Notes: generated by a model from the sequence alone, not told the origin. Numbered from the stretch's first letter, positions 25,674 to 34,630 are shown. The stretch: 64,000 nucleotides of DNA from DATBHM01 sp963772375 (GCA_963772375.1 CAVYXG010000001.1:372001-436000), one strand, 5' to 3'. Program-made: numbers and translations.

Positions 25674-26458
25674 TCGCGGGGGCGCCGCCGTTCCGCCCGC
25701 CTGCTTCGCTCATCGGCGCCGTCCACGTCACGGGGACGCTCGTGAACGCCGCCACGGTCCTCGTCGGAACCGCGATCGGGACCCTGCTCGGTGATCGCCT
25801 GCCGGAGCGGATCCGTGAGACGGTCATGCACGGGCTCGGCCTGTTCGTGGTGGCGCTCGGTCTGGTGGAGAGCATGCGGGCCTTCACCGGACCCCTCGCG
25901 ACGTTCAGCCGTGGGAGCGCCGTGATCGTCCTCGGGAGCGTCCTGGTCGGCGGCGTCATCGGCGAGCTGCTGCGGATCGAGGACCATTTCCAGAACCTCG
26001 GCGAGCGTCTCCGGCGCCGGTTCGCGAGCGGCGCCGACGGCGTGCAGCGTTCTCGGTTCACCGAGGGATTCGTGATCGCGTCGCTCGTGTTCTGCGTCGG
26101 TCCCCTGACGGTCCTCGGTTCGATCCAGGACGGACTCCGCGGCGACTCCCAGCTGCTGATCATCAAGTCCGTGCTGGACGGCTTCGCCGCGCTCGCCTTC
26201 TCGGCAGCGCTCGGATGGGGGGTGGGGTTCTCGGTGATCACGATCCTCGTGTACCAGGGGGCGCTGTCCCTCGCCGCGGGCTCGGTGGCCGGCGGCTTCT
26301 CGGCCGCGATGATCGCCGCCATGACGGCGGCGGGCGGGATCCTCGTCCTCGCGATCGGGCTGCGCCTGCTGGACCTGATGACGATCCGCGCCGGGAACCT
26401 CCTCCCCGCCCTGGTCCTGGCTCCGGCGACGGTCGCGGTGATGCAGGCCATCCGATGA
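25670..26458 (+). CDS. DUF554 family membrane protein
   Basis: A 262-residue membrane protein of the YdfK/YqgA type. The GTG start overlaps the thioesterase stop (GTGA). The family's opening GTLVNAATVLVGTAIGTLLG is clear, as are FVIASLVFCVGPLTVLGSIQ and FAALAFSAALGWGVGFS. About seven hydrophobic segments are present. Function is unknown; family members are proposed transporters. Confidence 0.88.
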   Translation: MIAGAPPFRPPASLIGAVHVTGTLVNAATVLVGTAIGTLLGDRLPERIRETVMHGLGLFVVALGLVESMRAFTGPLATFSRGSAVIVLGSVLVGGVIGELLRIEDHFQNLGERLRRRFASGADGVQRSRFTEGFVIASLVFCVGPLTVLGSIQDGLRGDSQLLIIKSVLDGFAALAFSAALGWGVGFSVITILVYQGALSLAAGSVAGGFSAAMIAAMTAAGGILVLAIGLRLLDLMTIRAGNLLPALVLAPATVAVMQAIR

Positions 26459-26609
26459 CCCTCGGAGGAGGTCGTCCAACGACCGGCCGACCTCGCCTCC
26501 CCCACGCGGCCGTCACCCCAGAAATGTCACTCTAGTTTGGGCGGAACGTGTACGCCGACTACCTGCGGGTCTTCGTGGAACTCGTTGCGCTGCAAGTATT
26601 TCCATCCGG

Positions 26610-26638
26610 TTGACACGTCATGGACCCATCGCTACATT
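26610..26638 (+). promoter_or_regulatory. Strong predicted promoter upstream of the hairpin-rich non-coding stretch
   Basis: A perfect TTGACA (26610-26615), a 17-base spacer and TACATT (26633-26638), in locally AT-richer sequence. It is one of the closest matches to a housekeeping promoter noticed in the window. No reading frame starts at a sensible distance, and the next gene begins 340 bases later. Confidence 0.65.
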
Positions 26639-26639
26639 T

Positions 26640-26904
26640 CGCACCGGTCCCGAGCGGCCGCAGGGACCGAGAGCCGGGAAGGCCACCCGGCAGCGAGGTG
26701 GCAGCGCCGGAGGACGTCAGTCCATCGGCAGGCCTCCCAGGGGAGCGTCAGCTCCTCGGGCGGGGTCGTCACCCGCCGCCGGTGTCCATCTCCTCTCGGG
26801 ATACCGGGTCACTCGGGACCACCCTTTGGCGGACCGAGGTGCCGAGTAGAAAACGCTCACGTATGGGGAAGGCGTGAGCGGGCCCAAAGGCACCTCGGTC
26901 CGTC
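26640..26904 (+). ncRNA. Putative structured non-coding RNA with repeated GUCA-loop hairpins
   Basis: About 260 bases without a credible gene can fold into a series of hairpins: CGGTCCC/GGGACCG (26645-26669), GCCGGG/CCCGGC (26673-26691), GGAC-GTCA-GTCC (26712-26723), GGGGAGC-GTCA-GCTCCTC with one wobble pair (26740-26757), GGCGGG/CCCGCC with loop GTCGTCA (26759-26777), CCGG-GTCAC-TCGG (26804-26816), then a long terminal hairpin. Four loops therefore expose GUCA. It does not match tmRNA, RNase P, SRP or any riboswitch I know. It could be a free small RNA or a leader for the cupredoxin gene. Confidence 0.55.
26828..26904 (+). terminator. Long compound hairpin at the 3' end of the putative RNA
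   Basis: GGACCGAGGTGCC (26831-26843) pairs perfectly with GGCACCTCGGTCC (26889-26901), extendable to 16 pairs with one G-U. Inside, CGCTCACG (26854-26861) pairs with CGTGAGCG (26873-26880). The interior loop is asymmetric (10 and 8 bases). A short pyrimidine run (GTCTTTC) follows. It may be a terminator or part of the RNA's functional fold. Confidence 0.6.
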
Positions 26905-26980
26905 TTTCATCCCCGGCCTCGCAATGCCCCGATGACACGCCCGTGGCGATTTGGTCGTCCTCCGCCCGATAATCGGTGGC

Positions 26981-27409
26981 ATGGCTCGCCCAGGGGTGAC
27001 CGTCCGCATCGTGGTCTCGCTCGTCGCACTGGCCGCCATGGCCGGCTGCGGGTCCGGCGGCGACCCGGCGCTCGACGACCACGGCGTGACCCTCCGGATC
27101 GAGACGCCGCCCCAGCCGACCACCGGCCCCTTCGTCGTCGTCGCCGTCGACAACCACTTCCACGACATCCACTACTCGGAGCGCAACCTCATCAACGAGA
27201 GCCGCCCGTTCGAGGTGAAGAACGAGGGCAGGAACCTCCACAACTTCACGGTGATCGGGACGAACATCAGCATCGACATCAGGCCGGGCCACGAGTTCGT
27301 CTGGCCCCGACTGGGCAACGTGCTGAAGCCCGGGACCTACCAGGTGATCTGCAAGTACCACACCTACGTGAACCCCCCGATGGGCGGGCACTTCACGGTC
27401 ACGCCGTAG
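26981..27409 (+). CDS. Cupredoxin-domain lipoprotein
   Basis: A 142-residue exported copper protein candidate. The signal peptide ends in a lipobox AMAGC (Cys 23). The cupredoxin domain shows ligands in family order: His 87 in LHNF, Cys 124 and His 127 in ICKYH, and Met 134 in NPPMGG. The Cys-to-Met spacing is two residues longer than in plastocyanin. It is probably membrane-tethered and involved in electron transfer or copper binding. There is no clear ribosome site before the ATG. Confidence 0.85.
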   Translation: MARPGVTVRIVVSLVALAAMAGCGSGGDPALDDHGVTLRIETPPQPTTGPFVVVAVDNHFHDIHYSERNLINESRPFEVKNEGRNLHNFTVIGTNISIDIRPGHEFVWPRLGNVLKPGTYQVICKYHTYVNPPMGGHFTVTP

Positions 27410-27421
27410 CGTCGTCCGGGT

Positions 27422-28210
27422 TCACAGCACCGCCGACAGGAACTTCCTCGTCCGCTCGTGCTGGGGGTTCGCAAAGATCTCCTTGGGCTTGCCTCGTTCG
27501 AGAACCACCCCGTCCTCCATGAACAGCAGCCAGGTCCCGACCTCGCGGGCGAACCCCATCTCGTGGGTCACGACCATCATCGTCATGCCGCCCTCCGCGA
27601 GCTCCCTCATGACCTCCAGCACCTCGCCGACCAGCTCGGGGTCGAGCGCGGACGTCACCTCGTCGAACAGCATCAGCGTCGGCTCCATGGCGAGCGCTCG
27701 CGCGATCGCGACGCGCTGCTGCTGGCCGCCGGAGAGCTGCCCGGGATAGGCGTCGGCCTTCTCGGCCAGCCCGACGTGATCGAGCTGCTCGATGGCCCGG
27801 TTCCTCGCCTCCTCGGCGTCGAGCCCGAGGACCTTGTGGAGCGCCATGGTGATGTTCTTCATCACGGTCTTGTGCGGGAACAGGTTGAACGACTGGAACA
27901 CGATCCCCATGTGGGTCCGCATCGTGTTGAGGTCGGTGCGGATGTCGGTGAGGTCGCGGCCCCGGAACCACACCGTGCCCTCGCTGGGGATCTCGAGCAG
28001 GTTCACGCAACGAAGAAGCGTGGACTTGCCCGAGCCGGACGGGCCGATCACCACCTGCACCTCACCGGGATCCAGGGTCACGTCGATGCCCTTCAGGACG
28101 TGGTTGCTCCCGAACCACTTGTGCAGCCCCTCGATGCGGACGAGCGCCTCGTCCGAGTCGTCCCGGGCCCCGACGTGGCCGCCGTGCGTCTCGCTCCCGT
28201 TCGCCTGCAT
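27422..28210 (-). CDS. Polar amino-acid ABC transporter ATP-binding protein
   Basis: A 262-residue ATPase of the GlnQ type, with Walker A GPSGSGKST, signature LSGGQQQRVAI, Walker B LMLFDEVTSALD and switch His in VVTHEMGFAREV. A 20-residue polar extension precedes the domain. The ATG overlaps the permease stop as ATGA. It is the last gene of a binding protein, permease, ATPase unit that parallels the one at the left edge of the window. Confidence 0.94.
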   Translation of the reverse strand: MQANGSETHGGHVGARDDSDEALVRIEGLHKWFGSNHVLKGIDVTLDPGEVQVVIGPSGSGKSTLLRCVNLLEIPSEGTVWFRGRDLTDIRTDLNTMRTHMGIVFQSFNLFPHKTVMKNITMALHKVLGLDAEEARNRAIEQLDHVGLAEKADAYPGQLSGGQQQRVAIARALAMEPTLMLFDEVTSALDPELVGEVLEVMRELAEGGMTMMVVTHEMGFAREVGTWLLFMEDGVVLERGKPKEIFANPQHERTRKFLSAVL

Positions 28211-29382
28211 CAGTGCGCCCCCCCCACTGCGACCAGCCCGCTCCGGAGCCGGCGTTCCACGTAGTTGACGAGCGCGATGAGGGGCAGCGTGACGGCGAGG
28301 TAGCCCAGCGCCACCGCGACGAAGGCGGTCGCGCTGAAGGTGGAGGAGTAGATGTCCTGCGCCGTCGAGAAGAGCTCGAACTGGCTGAACGTCAGCCCCA
28401 GGACCACCACCAGAGCCGTGTCCTTGATGAGGATCACAAATTCGTTCATCAACGGGGGGATGACCCGTCGAACGGCCTGCGGCACCACCACGAAGCGCAT
28501 CGACTGCAGGTACGACATCCCGAGCCCTCGAGCCGCTTCGACCTGTCCGCGCTCGATCGACTGGATCCCGGCCCGGAACACCTCCGCCGCGTAGGCGCCG
28601 GTGTTGAGCGCGAACACGATGCCCGCCGCGAGGAACGGGCTCGGGTTCCAGCCGAGCCCGAGAAACAGCCCGAAGTAGAAGAACACCAGCTGGAAGATCA
28701 GCGGGGTGCCCCGGAAGAAGTTGATGTAGGTCCTGGCCGGCGCCCGGACCACCCGCCGGGACGACAACACCATCAGGGAGAGCACGAGTCCGAGCACGAT
28801 GCCGCCCGCTTCGCCGGCGAACGCCAGGGTCAGGGTGTTCTTCGCGCCTCGGATGAAGTCGTCGATGTGTCCCGAGAGGACCGCGAAGTTGAGGTTCAGC
28901 TTCGCGAAGGTCAGGAACGCCGTGGAGGAGCTGAACCACCAGATGAATCCGGCGATCGCCACGGTCTGGATGCCCAGGATCGCCCCGTCGTACGCGTTGT
29001 CGCGCTTCCGTCGCGTATCCATCCTGCGGAAGACGGAGAACCCCAGCACGATCGCGGTCAGCCCGAGGAGGATCGAGACCACGAAGACGATCCGCTGCTC
29101 GGTCGAGCGAAGCCCCTCGATGATGTGGCAGACACCCGCCCCGCCCGTGAAGGACGAATCGACACCGGCCGAGATGCACTCCGCGCTCAGCCGGGGCGCG
29201 ATGACGCCGTAGTCGACCTGGATCGCGATCGTGCCGATGGCCAGCACGAGCAGCGACCCGAGGCCCGTCAGGAAGATCGCACGGGGAAACGGCGCCGTCG
29301 GGCCGCGGACGTCGGGTGGCGTCGCCCCGGTGATCGCCTCGCCGACCGCCTCAGCGCCGGGCCTGGTGGCCGAGATTGCCAT
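28210..29382 (-). CDS. Polar amino-acid ABC transporter permease, long N-terminal membrane region
   Basis: A 390-residue permease. The C-terminal 220 residues are the usual HisM-type domain, with the EAA region ARGLGMSYLQSMRFVVVPQA. The N-terminal 170 residues add about three membrane segments and a periplasmic stretch with two cysteines (AECISAG, GVCHIIEG). This makes it longer than the 220-300 residues usual for the family. It lies between the binding-protein gene (84 bases upstream) and the ATPase. Confidence 0.92.
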   Translation of the reverse strand: MAISATRPGAEAVGEAITGATPPDVRGPTAPFPRAIFLTGLGSLLVLAIGTIAIQVDYGVIAPRLSAECISAGVDSSFTGGAGVCHIIEGLRSTEQRIVFVVSILLGLTAIVLGFSVFRRMDTRRKRDNAYDGAILGIQTVAIAGFIWWFSSSTAFLTFAKLNLNFAVLSGHIDDFIRGAKNTLTLAFAGEAGGIVLGLVLSLMVLSSRRVVRAPARTYINFFRGTPLIFQLVFFYFGLFLGLGWNPSPFLAAGIVFALNTGAYAAEVFRAGIQSIERGQVEAARGLGMSYLQSMRFVVVPQAVRRVIPPLMNEFVILIKDTALVVVLGLTFSQFELFSTAQDIYSSTFSATAFVAVALGYLAVTLPLIALVNYVERRLRSGLVAVGGAH

Positions 29383-29444
29383 TCGAGCTTCCCCCCTTCA
29401 CGACCGGGAATCGTGCGGGATCCGCATCCGCGGACGCCGACCCC

Positions 29445-29466
29445 GCACCGGTTCCCGGGCCGGTGC
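29445..29466 (-). terminator. Intercistronic hairpin after the binding-protein gene
   Basis: GCACCGG (29445-29451) and CCGGTGC (29460-29466) with an eight-base loop, immediately after the binding-protein stop on the minus strand and before the permease. Such hairpins usually attenuate or protect the message so the binding protein is made in excess. Confidence 0.45.
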
Positions 29467-30411
29467 CTAGCCGCCCGCCGGCGCGAACTCCGGCGGCAGC
29501 GGCAGTGTCGGGAAGTACTTCGTGAAGATCTCCTTGTATGTCCCGTCGGCGATGATGGCCGCGAGCGAGGCGTCGATGGCCGGCTTCAGGGTCGGATTCT
29601 TCGGGTTGATCGCGATGCCGTAATGCTCGCCGGTGTCGATTGGTTGGACGACCTTCAGTGCCGGCCGGTCGGCCACCTGGCCGATGGAAGATGGCTCGTC
29701 GTTGATGATGCCGGTGAGCCTTCCGGCCTCGAGGTCGGTGAATGCGTCCGTGACGGCCGTGTAGGTCCGGACCTGAATGCCCTTGGGGGCCAGGTTGGTC
29801 GTCGCCCAGTCCGACCCGGTCGTGCCCTTCTGGACACCCACCGTGTCCCCGGACTTGAGGTCGTCCGTCGTCGTGATGTCGGGCGTCTTCTGGATGTTCA
29901 CGGCCAGGGACTGGCGGGAGTTGTAGTACGGGTTGGAGAAGTCGACGATCTGCTCGCGTTTGTCGGTGATCGTGGAGGCCGCCGCGACGGCGTCGAACTT
30001 CTGCCCCGTGGCGAGCGCGGTGAAGATCGTGTTGAAGTTCGACTTCACCCACGTCACCTCGGAGAGACCCATGCGTTTCGCGATCGCCTCCATGATCTCG
30101 ACGTCGAAACCAGTGAGGTTGCCCTTGGAGTCCTTGTACTCGAACGGCTTGTAGTCGAGGCAGGACCCGACCGTCAGGGTGCCCCGCGTGAGCGTCGTCG
30201 CCGTCGGGATCGGCGCGCTGGTCCCCGACGTGCTGCCGGTCGTCGCCCCGCTGGTCGTGCCGGTCGTCGCCCCGCTGGTCGTGCCGGTCGTCGCCCCGCT
30301 GGTCGCGGTCGTGGGCGGCGTCGTGCCCCCGCCCCCGCTCTTGGCGCAGGCCGCGCCGACGAGGGACAGGGCCATCACGCAGGCCATGACGCCGAAGAGC
30401 CGTCGTCGCAT
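29467..30411 (-). CDS. Polar amino-acid ABC transporter substrate-binding lipoprotein
   Basis: A 314-residue SBP_bac_3 protein. The signal peptide has a lipobox LVGAAC near residue 22. A linker contains three copies of an eight-residue unit (SGATTGTT-like). The binding domain follows (LTVGSCLDYKPFEY, FDAVAAASTITDKREQIVDF, GIAINPKNPTLKPAIDASL). GGGGGCGG precedes the ATG. It opens the unit with the permease and ATPase downstream. The ligand cannot be told from sequence. Confidence 0.93.
   Translation of the reverse strand: MRRRLFGVMACVMALSLVGAACAKSGGGGTTPPTTATSGATTGTTSGATTGTTSGATTGSTSGTSAPIPTATTLTRGTLTVGSCLDYKPFEYKDSKGNLTGFDVEIMEAIAKRMGLSEVTWVKSNFNTIFTALATGQKFDAVAAASTITDKREQIVDFSNPYYNSRQSLAVNIQKTPDITTTDDLKSGDTVGVQKGTTGSDWATTNLAPKGIQVRTYTAVTDAFTDLEAGRLTGIINDEPSSIGQVADRPALKVVQPIDTGEHYGIAINPKNPTLKPAIDASLAAIIADGTYKEIFTKYFPTLPLPPEFAPAGG
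30233..30304. repeat. Three tandem 24-bp repeats inside the binding-protein linker
   Basis: Three copies of a 24-base unit in direct tandem; the first differs only at its first base. They encode the repeated SGATTGTT linker. Copy number in such in-frame repeats can change by slippage and would only alter linker length. Confidence 0.85.
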
Positions 30412-30458
30412 CTGTTACCGCCCCCTTCTCGTTGCTCGAATCGGTGGATTGTAGGCCG

Positions 30459-31190
30459 TCACTCCTCGCCCAGGTAGGCCTTGCGGACGTCGTCATTCCC
30501 GAGCAGCCGGTCGGCCCGATCCTCGAGGACGATGTTGCCGGACTCGATGACGTAGCCGCGGTCGGCGACCCCGAGCGCCATCTGGGCGTTCTGCTCGACC
30601 AGCAGCACGGTCGTGCCCTGGCCGTGGATCTCCCGGAGCAGCTCGAAGATCCGCTCGACCAGCAGGGGTGCGAGGCCCATGCTCGGTTCGTCGAGGGTCA
30701 GCAGCCGGGGACGGGCCATGAGCGCCCGTCCGATCGCGAGCATCTGTTGCTGGCCACCCGAGAGCGTGCCTCCGGTCTGCTTGTCGCGCTCCTTCAGCAG
30801 CGGGAACAGCGTGAACACCCGCTCGAAGTCCTCCCGCACCCCGCCGGCGTCCTTGCGCCCGTAGGCGCCCATCTCCAGGTTCTCCCGAACGGTCATGCCC
30901 CCGAAGATCTTGCGCCCCTCCGGGGCCTGCGAGATCCCCAGCGAGACGATCTCGTGCGCCGGCACGTTGTCGATGCGCATCCCCCGGAACCTGATCTCGC
31001 CGGCCGATGGCCGCTTGACCCCGGAGATCGCCTTCAGGGTCGTGGACTTCCCCGCGCCGTTGCCCCCGATCAACGTGACCATCTCGCCCTCGTCCACCCG
31101 CATCGAGACGCCCTTGACGGCCTCGATGCCGCCGTAGCGCACGCGGATGCCCTCGAGTGTGAGGAGCGGCCTGGCGCCGGTGGCGCTCAC
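30459..31190 (-). CDS. livF: Branched-chain amino-acid ABC transporter ATP-binding protein LivF
   Basis: A 243-residue ATPase with Walker A GGNGAGKST, the LivF-type ISQAPEGRKIFGGMTVRENL, signature LSGGQQQMLAIGRAL, Walker B LLTLDEPSMGLAP and LLVEQNAQMAL. The GTG start overlaps the livG stop (GTGA); the frame continues upstream but inside livG. It is the last gene of the liv unit on the minus strand. Confidence 0.95.
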   Translation of the reverse strand: MSATGARPLLTLEGIRVRYGGIEAVKGVSMRVDEGEMVTLIGGNGAGKSTTLKAISGVKRPSAGEIRFRGMRIDNVPAHEIVSLGISQAPEGRKIFGGMTVRENLEMGAYGRKDAGGVREDFERVFTLFPLLKERDKQTGGTLSGGQQQMLAIGRALMARPRLLTLDEPSMGLAPLLVERIFELLREIHGQGTTVLLVEQNAQMALGVADRGYVIESGNIVLEDRADRLLGNDDVRKAYLGEE

Positions 31191-32182
31191 GATCCCCCTC
31201 CGTCGGCGTCGCCCGCGCTGGGGCGCCGCCACTCGGCGTCGTCGGAATCGTCCTCGTCCGGGGTCGCCGAGGGCTGGGGAGACGCATCGTCCGGGGTCGT
31301 GCCGCCGGAGGAGGTCCGGCCCGCCGAGGAGGTCTCCTCCGCGTCGGCGTCGCCCTCGGTGTTCTGCCGGCCCAAGTACGCCTCGACCACGCGAGGGTCA
31401 CGCTGGATCGCCGACGGTTCACCCTCCGCGATCTTCTCGCCGTAGTCGAGCACCGCCACCTTCTGCGAGATGCCCATGACCACGCGCATGTCGTGTTCGA
31501 TGATCAGAATGGTGATCCTCTGGTCCTTGATCTTGCGAATGAGGGCGGTGAGCGTCCCCTTCTCCGTGGGGTTCATGCCCGCGGCCGGCTCGTCGAGCAG
31601 GAGCAGCTTGGGATCGGTGGCGAGCGCGCGGGCGATCTCGACGCGGCGCTGGTCGCCGTAGGACAGGTTCCCGGCGAGCTCATTGGCATAGCGGTGGATG
31701 CCCGCGAACTCGAGCAGCTGTTCGGCCCGGTCCTGCCCGTCGCGGTCCTCCCGCCGTTGCTTGGGTGTGCGCAGGATCGCCTGGAACACGTTCTGGTCGT
31801 GGTGGGCGTCGGCTCCCACGATCACGTTCTCGATGGCGGTCATCTCCCCGAACAGGCGGATGTTCTGGAACGTCCGGCCGATCCCGGACCGGGTGATCTG
31901 GAAGGGCCTCCGCCGCTTCCGCCCGCGGCCGTGCAACAGGTCCGATCCCTCGAACAGGATGTCGCCCTCGCTCGGCGGGAAGATCCCCGTGATCAGGTTG
32001 AACAGCGTGGTCTTGCCGGCCCCGTTCGGACCGATGAGCCCGACGATCGCGCCGGGCTCGACGTCGAGGTCGATGTCCTTCAGCGCCTGGAGGCCGCCGA
32101 AGTGCTTCGAGATCCCCCCGATCCGCAGCAGCGGCGCGCCGTCCTCCGGCGCGGTCCAGTCGGTGCGTTCCTCGGCCATCAC
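31187..32182 (-). CDS. livG: Branched-chain amino-acid ABC transporter ATP-binding protein LivG, acidic tail
   Basis: A 331-residue ATPase with Walker A GPNGAGKTT, LivG-type GIGRTFQNIRLF, signature LSYGDQRRVEIARAL, Walker B LLLLDEPAAGMNP and IEHDMRVVMGIS. The family is normally about 255 residues. Here a Ser/Glu/Asp/Thr-rich tail of about 65 residues follows YLGRQ, with no predicted fold. The start is GTG-ATG; the GTG at 32182 is eight bases after GGAGGAA. Confidence 0.94.
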   Translation of the reverse strand: MMAEERTDWTAPEDGAPLLRIGGISKHFGGLQALKDIDLDVEPGAIVGLIGPNGAGKTTLFNLITGIFPPSEGDILFEGSDLLHGRGRKRRRPFQITRSGIGRTFQNIRLFGEMTAIENVIVGADAHHDQNVFQAILRTPKQRREDRDGQDRAEQLLEFAGIHRYANELAGNLSYGDQRRVEIARALATDPKLLLLDEPAAGMNPTEKGTLTALIRKIKDQRITILIIEHDMRVVMGISQKVAVLDYGEKIAEGEPSAIQRDPRVVEAYLGRQNTEGDADAEETSSAGRTSSGGTTPDDASPQPSATPDEDDSDDAEWRRPSAGDADGGGS

Positions 32183-32186
32183 CCGG

Positions 32187-33608
32187 TCATTCCTCCGACA
32201 GCTCGTACAGCTCGCTGCCCTCGGAGTGCGGAGCGCCCTTGCGGAGCTCGGCCTTCCGGCGGCGCGACGGGATCAGGCCCTGGGGACGGAAGATCATCAT
32301 GAGGATCAGGGCGACCCCGAAGATCAGGAACCGATACGGCGTGATGCCCCGGAAGACCTCGGGCACGAGCGTGACGATGATGGCCCCGACGATCGCGCCC
32401 GCGATCGAGCCCATCCCACCGATCACGACCATGGCGAGGATCAGGATCGACTGGATCAGGGTGAACTGGTTCGGGGCGATCGAGTTGATCTCCCATGCGT
32501 ACAGGACCCCACCCACGCCGGCGGTGCACGCTCCGATGGCGAACGCCGTCAGCTTCATGCGGACGACCGGCACGCCCATGGCAGCCGCGGCCACCTCGTC
32601 CTCCCGCACGGCCACCCACGCCCGGCCGATTCGCGAGTTGTCGAGCATGTGGATCGCCACCACCCAGATCACGACGAAGGTCAGGGCTAACCAGTAGAAC
32701 TTGTCGTCGGTCAGGGTGCCGAACACGATCGTGCGGTTCGGCAACGTGATCACCGGATGCGGGATGGACGAGATCCCCCGCGGGCCGACCGTGATCGAGT
32801 CGAGGTTGTTCGCCGTGATCCGGACGATCTCTCCGAACCCCAGGGTGACGATGGCCAGGTAGTCGCCCCGCAGCCGCAACGTCGGCGACCCCAGGAGGAT
32901 GCCGGCGATCACGGCGACCACCAGCGCCGCCGGGATGATCAGCCACATCCACGCCTGCCACTGCGGCTTGTCGAGGAACGTCACGGTCGGCGGCGACGCA
33001 TTGAGGCCCAGGCTGAACTTGGCCGCACCGGTCATGATGGCCGCCGTGTAGGCGCCGATCGCCCAGAACGCGACGTACCCCAGGTCGAGCAGCCCCGCGA
33101 ACCCCACGACCACGTTCAGCCCCAGCGCGAACAACGCGAAGTACGCGACCTTGAACAGCACTGCGCCGTTCGTGGCCAGCTCCACCCACGCCGGCAGCGC
33201 GAACCACGTGGTGATGAACGGCAGGAGACCGGCAGCCACCGCGAGCACCAGCCCGCTGAGGGGGAGCAGCCACTTCCGACGTGGCTCGGCCCACGTGCGG
33301 ACCTCCTGCGACGCCGTCTCGTAGTGCGTGTGGAGCCGTACCCCGAGGAACACCCACGCCCAGATGACCAGCCCGATAATGATCGAGAGGCTGAGGCTCG
33401 ACAGCCAGGCCTCGTACAGCACGATGCCGGTGACCACGCCGCCGACGACCGCGATGATCGTGGCCGGGGCGAGCTTGAGCGTGCGCACGGCGGCCCAATG
33501 GCGGTGGATGGATTCACGCGCGGCCTGCCGGCGCCGGCGCCAGGCCATCCCGCGTGACAGCTCGGGCATGTCCTCGACGGCGACCTCGTTGCGCTCCCGC
33601 GTGGTCAT
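32187..33608 (-). CDS. livM: Branched-chain amino-acid ABC transporter permease LivM
   Basis: A 473-residue membrane permease. The N-terminal 130 residues contain extra membrane segments. The BPD_transp_2 domain follows, with GLNVVVGFAGLLDLGYVAFWAIGAY and the cytoplasmic EAA-like loop GRAWVAVREDEVAAAAMGV. It ends in a hydrophilic tail. Its ATG overlaps the livH stop (ATGA). Confidence 0.95.
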   Translation of the reverse strand: MTTRERNEVAVEDMPELSRGMAWRRRRQAARESIHRHWAAVRTLKLAPATIIAVVGGVVTGIVLYEAWLSSLSLSIIIGLVIWAWVFLGVRLHTHYETASQEVRTWAEPRRKWLLPLSGLVLAVAAGLLPFITTWFALPAWVELATNGAVLFKVAYFALFALGLNVVVGFAGLLDLGYVAFWAIGAYTAAIMTGAAKFSLGLNASPPTVTFLDKPQWQAWMWLIIPAALVVAVIAGILLGSPTLRLRGDYLAIVTLGFGEIVRITANNLDSITVGPRGISSIPHPVITLPNRTIVFGTLTDDKFYWLALTFVVIWVVAIHMLDNSRIGRAWVAVREDEVAAAAMGVPVVRMKLTAFAIGACTAGVGGVLYAWEINSIAPNQFTLIQSILILAMVVIGGMGSIAGAIVGAIIVTLVPEVFRGITPYRFLIFGVALILMMIFRPQGLIPSRRRKAELRKGAPHSEGSELYELSEE

Positions 33609-34630
33609 GCCGTCGCTCCCACCCGCTCACCCAGGATGCCGGTCGGCCGAACCATGAGCACCAGCACCAACACGACGAACACGACGACCGTCTGCCACCG
33701 GGCGCCGAAGCACGGCACCGAGTAGCTCTGGATGAGGCCCAGGACGAGTCCGCCCAGCATGGCGCCCCGGATGTTGCCGATGCCCCCGAGGACGGCGGCC
33801 GTGAAGGCGGTGATCCCCGGGGTGAACCCGATGAGCCAAAACGAGGGAACGGCCGGAAAGATCCCGACGTACAGCATCGACGCGACCCCCGCCATGATGC
33901 CGCCGATCCCGAACGTGGACACGATCACTCGGTCGATGTTCACCCCCATCAGCGACGCGGTCTCCTTGTCCTGGGCCACCGCCCGGATCCCTCGTCCCAG
34001 GCGGGACCGGCGCACGAACTGGTCCAGCACGATCATCGAGACGACCGCCACGACGATGACCACCAGCTCCGTATTGGTCACCCGCGCCGAGAAGATGTAG
34101 AACGCGCTCTTCGTCTCCATGAGGGTGGGGAGGGGCTGCGGGCTCGGTCCGAGGATCGCCGGGATCTTGATGGGCCCGATGTAGTGGAACCCGTCCGCGA
34201 GGTTGAACAGGTACTGCAGGGCGAGCGACGCGCCGATCGCCGTGATGAGGAAGGACAGCCGTGGAGCGCCGCGGCGCCGGAGCGGCCGGTACGCCACCCG
34301 CTCGAGAACGATCGCGGTGAGTGCGCAGAAGACCATCGCCGGGATCATCGAGCCGACGATCACGGCGAGCTGCCCGAACCCGCCGATGGGGTCCACCACG
34401 CCGAACCAGTTGCGGAACGCGTACAGCGTGATGACGGTGCCGATCATGAAGACCTCGGAGTGCGCGAAGTTGATCAGTTGCAGCACCCCGTAGACCATCG
34501 TGTAGCCGAGCGCGATCATGGCGATGATCGAGCCCTGGGTGATCCCGTTGACCGTCTGCGGCCAGAACTGGTGGAAGATCCCCGAGATGCAGTCGCCCGG
34601 CGTGTTGGCCGCCGCCACGAGCCACGACAC
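33605..34630 (-). CDS. livH: Branched-chain amino-acid ABC transporter permease LivH
   Basis: A 341-residue permease partner of LivM. It has about eight membrane segments and family motifs QGSIIAMIALGYTMVYGVLQ, INFAHSEVFMIG and GRGIRAVAQDKETASLMGVN. The start is GTG, with AAGGAG and GAGGGG elements upstream. It lies 88 bases after the binding-protein stop, separated from it by a strong hairpin. Confidence 0.95.
   Translation of the reverse strand: MSWLVAAANTPGDCISGIFHQFWPQTVNGITQGSIIAMIALGYTMVYGVLQLINFAHSEVFMIGTVITLYAFRNWFGVVDPIGGFGQLAVIVGSMIPAMVFCALTAIVLERVAYRPLRRRGAPRLSFLITAIGASLALQYLFNLADGFHYIGPIKIPAILGPSPQPLPTLMETKSAFYIFSARVTNTELVVIVVAVVSMIVLDQFVRRSRLGRGIRAVAQDKETASLMGVNIDRVIVSTFGIGGIMAGVASMLYVGIFPAVPSFWLIGFTPGITAFTAAVLGGIGNIRGAMLGGLVLGLIQSYSVPCFGARWQTVVVFVVLVLVLMVRPTGILGERVGATA

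Noticed and set aside
26537..26935. A 132-codon plus-strand frame over the hairpin-rich stretch
   Set aside because: It starts upstream of the predicted promoter, has no ribosome site and mixed, non-protein-like composition. A non-coding RNA fits better.
30233..30304. Short tandem repeats as a possible CRISPR array
   Set aside because: The three 24-base units adjoin without spacers and encode an in-frame lipoprotein linker.
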